Positions 59,469 to 64,000 of a stretch of DNA of 64,000 nucleotides are shown piece by piece. Origin of the DNA: Rahnella sp. AA. GTDB lineage: Bacteria > Pseudomonadota > Gammaproteobacteria > Enterobacterales > Enterobacteriaceae. Below the pieces are notes generated by a model. It had not been told where the DNA came from. It worked only from the letters and a program-made list of their open reading frames with translations, and did not search any database. The stretch spans positions 124,001 through 188,000 of the forward strand of contig NZ_PITQ01000001.1 in the NCBI RefSeq assembly GCF_002834385.1. The letters run 5' to 3'. Made by a program: the position numbers and the translations under genes. The first letter of the stretch is position 1, and each line of letters starts with the position of its first letter.

Positions 59469-61811
59469 ATGAAGCAAATCCGGGTTTTAGCGCAGTATTA
59501 TGTCGATCTGATGGTCAAGCTGGGGCTGGTGAGATTCTCACTGTTGCTGGCGTCCGCACTGGTTGTACTGGCCATGATTGTCCAGATGGCAGTCACCATG
59601 CTCCTGCGCGGGCAGGTTGAAAGTATCGACGTTGTTCGCTCCATTTTCTTTGGTTTGCTGATTACGCCCTGGGCCGTGTATTTCCTGTCGGTGGTCGTGG
59701 AGCAACTTGAGGAATCACGCCAGCGTTTAGCGCGTCTGGTGGATAAGCTCGAAGAAATGCGCCACCGTGACCTCGAACTGAATCAGCAACTGAAAGACAA
59801 CATTACGCAACTGAATCAGGAAATTGCTGACCGTGTGAAAGCGGAAGAAGCCCGTCTTGCCGTGGTCGATAAGCTCAAACTCGAAATGCAGCACCGCGAA
59901 CAGGCACAAATCGAGCTGAGCCAGCAATCTGCATTATTACGCTCTTTCCTTGATGCTTCCCCTGACCTGGTTTACTACCGAAACGAAGATAAAGAATTCT
60001 CGGGCTGCAACCGTGCGATGGAATTGCTGACCGGCAAAAGTGAAAAACAGCTGATCGGTTTGACGCCCGATGATGTTTATACACCGGACATTGCCGAAAA
60101 AGTGGTGGAAACCGATGAGAAAGTTTTTCGTCACAATGTTTCCCTGACGTACGAACAATGGCTGGTGTACCCGGACGGGCGTAAGGCGTGCTTCGAGCTG
60201 CGCAAAGTGCCTTTTTATGACCGTATTGGTAAGCGACATGGCCTGATGGGCTTTGGGCGCGATATAACTGAGCGTAAGCGCTATCAGGACGCGTTAGAGA
60301 ATGCCAGCCGTGAGAAGACAACCTTTATCTCAACGATCAGCCATGAGCTGCGTACGCCGCTTAACGGCATTGTCGGGCTGAGCCGCATTCTGCTGGATAC
60401 CGAACTCGACAAAGAACAGCACAGCTACCTGAAAACCATTCACGTCAGTGCGATCACGCTCGGGAATATCTTCAACGACATTATCGAAATGGACAAAATT
60501 GAGCGCCGCAAAGTGCAGCTCGATAATCAACCGGTCGATTTTACCGAATTCCTCTCTGACCTCGAAAATCTCTCTGGCCTGCTGGCCCAGCCGAAAGGGC
60601 TGAAATTCATTATGGAACCGGATTTGCCGTTGCCGCGCAGTATTACGACGGACGGCACACGTTTACGCCAGATCCTGTGGAACCTGATTGGTAACGCCGT
60701 CAAATTCACCCGTGAAGGTGAAATTGTGCTGAGCGTTCATTACGAAGCCAACGACATGCTGCGTTTTGTCGTCCGCGACTCCGGGATGGGCATTCCACAA
60801 GATGAGCAGGATAAAATCTTTGCTATGTATTATCAGGTGAAAGATCAGAACGGCGGTAAACCTGCAACGGGAACCGGCATCGGGCTGGCTGTTTCAAAAC
60901 GCCTGGCACAAACCATGGGCGGCGATATTACTGTCAGCAGCGAGCCGGGCAAGGGGTCCTGCTTCACGCTGACCGTCCGTGCGCCAACGCTGGACGCGCC
61001 GGTCGCGGAAGTGGATGACGACGAGGATATGCCGCTGCCCGCGCTGCATGTGCTGCTGGTAGAAGATATTGAGCTGAACGTGATTGTGGCGCGTTCGGTG
61101 CTGGAGAAACTCGGGAACAGCGTGGAAGTGGCCATGAACGGCCATGATGCCCTGGAGATGTTTGATCCTGACGAATTTGATCTGGTGTTGCTGGACATCC
61201 AGTTGCCGGATATGACCGGGCTGGATATCGCCCGCAAACTGCGTAACGACTATGCGGGCAAACATCTGCCGCCGCTGATTGCGCTGACTGCCAACGTTCT
61301 GAAAGATAAAAAAGAGTATCTCGACGCCGGAATGGACGATGTGCTGAGCAAGCCGCTGTCCGTTACTGCGCTGACCGCCATGATCCAGCAGTTCTGGGAT
61401 CACCAGCCTGAAGTTTCCTCCGTAGTAGAAAAGGAACCTGCCGTAATGAAAAACAGCGAATCGTTGCTTGATACCGCCATGCTTGACCAGTACATCGAAC
61501 TGGTTGGGGCGAAACTGATTTACCAGAGCGCGGATATGTTTGAAAAGATGATGCCGGGTTATCTTGCGGTTCTCGATTCCAACATGACGGCGCGTGATCA
61601 AAAAGGTATTGCCGAAGAAGGGCACAAAATTAAGGGTGCGGCAGGGTCTGTTGGCCTGAAGCACTTGCAACAACTGGCGCAACAAATTCAGACGCCAACA
61701 CTACCGGCATGGTGGGATAACGTTCAGGAATGGGTTGATGAGCTGAAAGCTGAATGGCGCAATGATATACAGGTGTTGCGTGACTGGACGGCAAACGCTG
61801 AAAAAAAATAA
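59469..61811 (+). CDS. arcB: Aerobic respiration control sensor kinase ArcB
   Basis: ArcB is the tripartite sensor kinase that, under low oxygen, phosphorylates ArcA to repress respiratory genes; quinones oxidise it. The 780-residue protein has two membrane helices (about 22-45 and 57-78), a leucine-zipper-like coiled coil, a PAS domain with the redox cysteines C180 and C241, histidine kinase H292 (STISHELRTPLNG), receiver D576 (VLLDIQLPD) and a C-terminal HPt domain with H719 (EEGHKIKGAAG). All phosphorelay residues are intact. In E. coli elbB and mtgA follow; here only mtgA does. Confidence 0.98.
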   Translation: MKQIRVLAQYYVDLMVKLGLVRFSLLLASALVVLAMIVQMAVTMLLRGQVESIDVVRSIFFGLLITPWAVYFLSVVVEQLEESRQRLARLVDKLEEMRHRDLELNQQLKDNITQLNQEIADRVKAEEARLAVVDKLKLEMQHREQAQIELSQQSALLRSFLDASPDLVYYRNEDKEFSGCNRAMELLTGKSEKQLIGLTPDDVYTPDIAEKVVETDEKVFRHNVSLTYEQWLVYPDGRKACFELRKVPFYDRIGKRHGLMGFGRDITERKRYQDALENASREKTTFISTISHELRTPLNGIVGLSRILLDTELDKEQHSYLKTIHVSAITLGNIFNDIIEMDKIERRKVQLDNQPVDFTEFLSDLENLSGLLAQPKGLKFIMEPDLPLPRSITTDGTRLRQILWNLIGNAVKFTREGEIVLSVHYEANDMLRFVVRDSGMGIPQDEQDKIFAMYYQVKDQNGGKPATGTGIGLAVSKRLAQTMGGDITVSSEPGKGSCFTLTVRAPTLDAPVAEVDDDEDMPLPALHVLLVEDIELNVIVARSVLEKLGNSVEVAMNGHDALEMFDPDEFDLVLLDIQLPDMTGLDIARKLRNDYAGKHLPPLIALTANVLKDKKEYLDAGMDDVLSKPLSVTALTAMIQQFWDHQPEVSSVVEKEPAVMKNSESLLDTAMLDQYIELVGAKLIYQSADMFEKMMPGYLAVLDSNMTARDQKGIAEEGHKIKGAAGSVGLKHLQQLAQQIQTPTLPAWWDNVQEWVDELKAEWRNDIQVLRDWTANAEKK

Positions 61812-62706
61812 CCCCAGCCGAGGCCGGGGTGCGCGAATACAGCGCCAACACCAGGGAAAGAGGTAACCCACGATAGTTTTTAGGGTTCGGTTTTCGCAGG
61901 TCTTGGAATTCAGTCTTAAAGTCTAATACATCCTGTAGCAATCAACATAACAAATATAAGCAGAACTGTTACAACATTCATTAAAAACTGTGATGTAGAT
62001 TAGTCTTTGTCTATACAAAACATCAAGCCTTTATCGCAGGATTTTTGACATCATACAAATGATGCATGTTGATGTTGTTTTGGCGACATGCAATTTTGTT
62101 TATGGAACTGCCCAATCGCAGGGGGTTTTACCTGTGATTTTTCGGTTTTTCTGGCTATGGAACCGGTTGTTTAAAATTGAAATTTACATTCAACTTTATG
62201 TTATTTATTGTTTTTGTTGCATTTCCTTCATGCGGAGTACTCAAAGTCCAACTGCATGCAGATATTTATTTTAAGTGAAAAAATTTCACTTAGAGGAAAG
62301 CACTTTTTATCTTCCAAAAGAGCATTAACATTGCGTGTTTTTTGCTGTTTTCGGGTTCCTGATTTGACTTAGGGTGTGCGTCAGTTGTGGAATAATCGAT
62401 GAGAATTTATTCACTTTGAGAAAACGTATTCATAAGATTTGTTAATCTATTTTTTATCGTATCAGTTACAAAAAAAATACTTTTCTGTTGAAAATGCCAC
62501 CCGGCCTCAATGTTTGAAAATTTGAGTAAAATGATGGAACTCATTGATGATAATGATCAAAATGACATTTTAAATACTACATGTAAGCAAATGTTTTATC
62601 ACAATCGTTTAATTGTTAGCAATATTACTGATTCTATCGCTAGCCTGAATGACGGACTTATTATTGAGATTGATTAGATGGTCAGATGTGTTGTGGAAAG
62701 CGTTGA
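61812..62706. other. AT-rich gap between arcB and mtgA (elbB absent)
   Basis: About 895 bases, strongly AT-rich, in the place where E. coli has elbB (yhbL). I see no trace of an ElbB-like protein. It contains a GC hairpin right after arcB (ACCCC/GGGGT, 61811-61829), an inverted repeat AAGTGAAA / TTTCACTT (62271-62290) and a 55-codon frame listed separately. The rest shows no feature. Confidence 0.5.
62510..62677 (+). CDS. Possible small protein of unknown function
   Basis: A 55-codon frame starting ATG at 62510 (MFENLSKMMELIDDNDQNDIL...) and ending with DGLIIEID. It is acidic and would be helical. Against it: no strong ribosome-binding site, and the AT-rich surroundings give few constraints. 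In favour: a steady amino-acid mix and a length unlikely to be a shadow of another gene. I do not recognise it. Confidence 0.3.
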   Translation: MFENLSKMMELIDDNDQNDILNTTCKQMFYHNRLIVSNITDSIASLNDGLIIEID

Positions 62707-63429
62707 ATGAATAAATTTGCTGGAAAGGGCCTATTGCGTAAGCCATTTTTATGGCTGAAACGCGCTTTGATACTGTTACTCTGCTTATGGGTAGCGGGCA
62801 TCATTCTTTTTTCATTTTTACCCGTACCCTTCTCTGCCGTGATGATCGAACGTCAGGTTTCAGCCTGGCTTACGGGGGACTTTGGTTATGTTGCGCATTC
62901 CGACTGGGTGCCTATGGATGAAATTTCAGCGCCAATGGCTCTGGCCGTTATGGCGTCGGAAGATCAAAAATTCCCTGAACATTGGGGCTTTGATATGGAA
63001 GCCATACAGTCCGTACTCGATAAAGAGGGAGGGAAAATGCGCGGTGCATCGACTTTGTCGCAACAAACGGCCAAGAATTTATTCCTCTGGGACGGTCGTA
63101 GTTGGGTGAGAAAAGGGCTGGAAGCGGGGCTGACCGTGGGGATTGAAACGGTCTGGACAAAACGCCGTATCCTGACAGTTTATCTGAATATTGTTGAGTT
63201 TGGCGACGGTGTGTTTGGTGTCGAGCAAGCCGCTCAACATTTCTTCCATAAACCTGCCAGCCGCCTGACGGCTTCGCAGGCCGCATTGCTGGCTGCTGTA
63301 TTGCCGAATCCGCATCTGTTTAAGGTCAACGCGCCGTCGGCATACGTGCTACGCCGCCAGCAATGGATCCTGAGGCAAATGAGCCAACTCGGTGGAGAAT
63401 CTTTCCTGCAAGAACATAAGCTGCATTGA
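62707..63429 (+). CDS. mtgA: Monofunctional peptidoglycan glycosyltransferase MtgA
   Basis: MtgA polymerises lipid II into glycan strands at the division site without transpeptidase activity. The 240-residue protein has one N-terminal membrane helix ([19 protein letters not shown]) and the GT51 domain: catalytic E85 in [14 protein letters not shown], then [16 protein letters not shown] and [13 protein letters not shown]. Length matches E. coli. It is convergent with dolP. Confidence 0.97.
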   Translation: MNKFAGKGLLRKPFLWLKRALILLLCLWVAGIILFSFLPVPFSAVMIERQVSAWLTGDFGYVAHSDWVPMDEISAPMALAVMASEDQKFPEHWGFDMEAIQSVLDKEGGKMRGASTLSQQTAKNLFLWDGRSWVRKGLEAGLTVGIETVWTKRRILTVYLNIVEFGDGVFGVEQAAQHFFHKPASRLTASQAALLAAVLPNPHLFKVNAPSAYVLRRQQWILRQMSQLGGESFLQEHKLH

Positions 63430-63453
63430 ATTGTGCCCATTTTCGGGCGTAAA

Positions 63454-63483
63454 AAAGGACAGCATGAGCTGTCCTTTATGTTT
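63454..63483. terminator. Terminator between mtgA and dolP
   Basis: AAAGGACAGC-ATGA-GCTGTCCTTT (63454-63477), with an A run on the left and a TTTT on the right, so it can serve both convergent genes. A smaller hairpin GCCC/GGGC precedes it. Confidence 0.85.
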
Positions 63484-63494
63484 TAACGATGGGA

Positions 63495-64000
63495 TTATTT
63501 AACGTAAGTAAACGCCGTTGTGACGTGTTTAACGCCACTTACGCCCGCAGCAATACCCGCCGCTGATTTCCCTTCTTCCTGCGTGACCAGGCCGAGCAGG
63601 AACACTTCGCCATTCTCGGTCGTGACTTTAACGTTGGAAGATTTAACCGAATCGCTGGTCAGCAACTGAGAGCGAACTTTCGTTGTGATCCACGTATCGA
63701 CAGAGGCGGTGCCCATGCTGACCGGTTTGCCGGTGCGGATCTCGTTATACACTTCCGTTGCGCCTTCAACGCCCATCGCAATTTGTTTTGCACGGGAAGC
63801 CATATCCGCGGACGGTGCCTGACCGGTTAACAGGACTTTGCCCTGATACGCGGTGGCGACAATTCGGGCCTCGTCTTTCAATTGCTTATCTTTACTTACC
63901 GCGTTGGAAACACGCGCTTCCAGCGTGCTGTCATCAACCTGAGTGCCTACCGTTCGCGGGTCAGTGGTGGTTTTCGTTGCGACACCTGCCGCACCAACTA
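63495..64000 (-). CDS. dolP: Outer-membrane lipoprotein DolP (YraP), 5' end missing
   Basis: DolP is a sigma-E-dependent lipoprotein of two BON domains that sits at division sites and supports BAM and envelope integrity. The frame runs off the right edge, so the lipobox and signal peptide are missing; the visible part begins within VGAAGVATKTTTDPRTVGTQ and covers about 168 residues. BON1 spans DSTLEARVSNAVSK to NEIRTG; BON2 spans DTWITTKVRSQLLTSD to the end VTTAFTYVK. Confidence 0.95.
   Translation of the reverse strand, partial: VGAAGVATKTTTDPRTVGTQVDDSTLEARVSNAVSKDKQLKDEARIVATAYQGKVLLTGQAPSADMASRAKQIAMGVEGATEVYNEIRTGKPVSMGTASVDTWITTKVRSQLLTSDSVKSSNVKVTTENGEVFLLGLVTQEEGKSAAGIAAGVSGVKHVTTAFTYVK

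Noticed and set aside
61811-61829. GC hairpin right after arcB as its terminator
   Set aside because: The T run is on the wrong side for plus-strand termination; it would only work on the minus strand, where no gene ends.
62059-62274. 71-codon frame in the arcB-mtgA gap
   Set aside because: Cys/Phe/Tyr-rich composition of random AT-rich DNA and no initiation signal.

Overview
The window is a contiguous piece of an Enterobacterales chromosome. Gene order and protein content fit the Yersiniaceae side of the order (Rahnella, Ewingella or Serratia-like). Most genes are close counterparts of E. coli core genes: mreCD, rng, yhdP, tldD/pmbA, aaeRXAB, ptsN/rpoN, lpt, kds, mla, murA, degS/degQ, rplM/rpsI, sspAB, gltBD, arcB and mtgA. 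Blocks that are separate in E. coli lie side by side here, and several accessory genes sit between them. The species cannot be fixed from the sequence alone.

Layout. 1-8.8 kb: end of the mreBCD cell-shape cluster, maf, rng, yhdP and tldD. 8.8-13.2 kb: the aaeR/aaeXAB aromatic-acid efflux locus. 13.2-16.3 kb: an AT-rich accessory patch with a LysR gene broken by one missing base and a divergent MFS transporter. 16.5-20.1 kb: a LacA-like acetyltransferase, an APC amino acid permease and a secreted barnase-type RNase with its barstar inhibitor. 20.1-24.0 kb: darP, pmbA, cybC, a repeat-rich intergenic segment, and rnk with a leader terminator. 24.3-31.9 kb: an accessory operon, the main point of interest. 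It encodes a PRD protein, an SFCGS protein, a DUF4312 protein, two membrane proteins (DUF4311, DUF4310), an amidohydrolase, a DgaE-like PLP enzyme, a DgaF-like aldolase and a PRD/EIIA transcription regulator. An ERIC element follows it.

32.1-40.2 kb (minus strand): ptsO-rapZ-ptsN-hpf-rpoN-lptB-lptA-lptC-kdsC-kdsD-yrbG, joining the nitrogen PTS, sigma-54 and LPS synthesis/transport. 40.5-45.4 kb (plus): mlaFEDCB-ibaG-murA, for outer-membrane lipid asymmetry and peptidoglycan precursors. 45.4-48.5 kb: degS, degQ, zapG. 48.8-52.6 kb: zapE, rplM-rpsI, sspA-sspB. 52.7-58.6 kb: gltD and gltB (glutamate synthase). 59.5-64 kb: arcB, a 0.9 kb AT-rich gap where elbB would stand in E. coli, mtgA, and the partial lipoprotein gene dolP.

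The 24.3-31.9 kb operon reads as uptake plus catabolism of an unknown amino-sugar-acid-like compound under PTS control. An uncharacterised membrane module feeds an amidohydrolase, then an ammonia-lyase-type PLP enzyme, then an aldolase. Its gene content parallels the uncharacterised E. coli yhf cluster.
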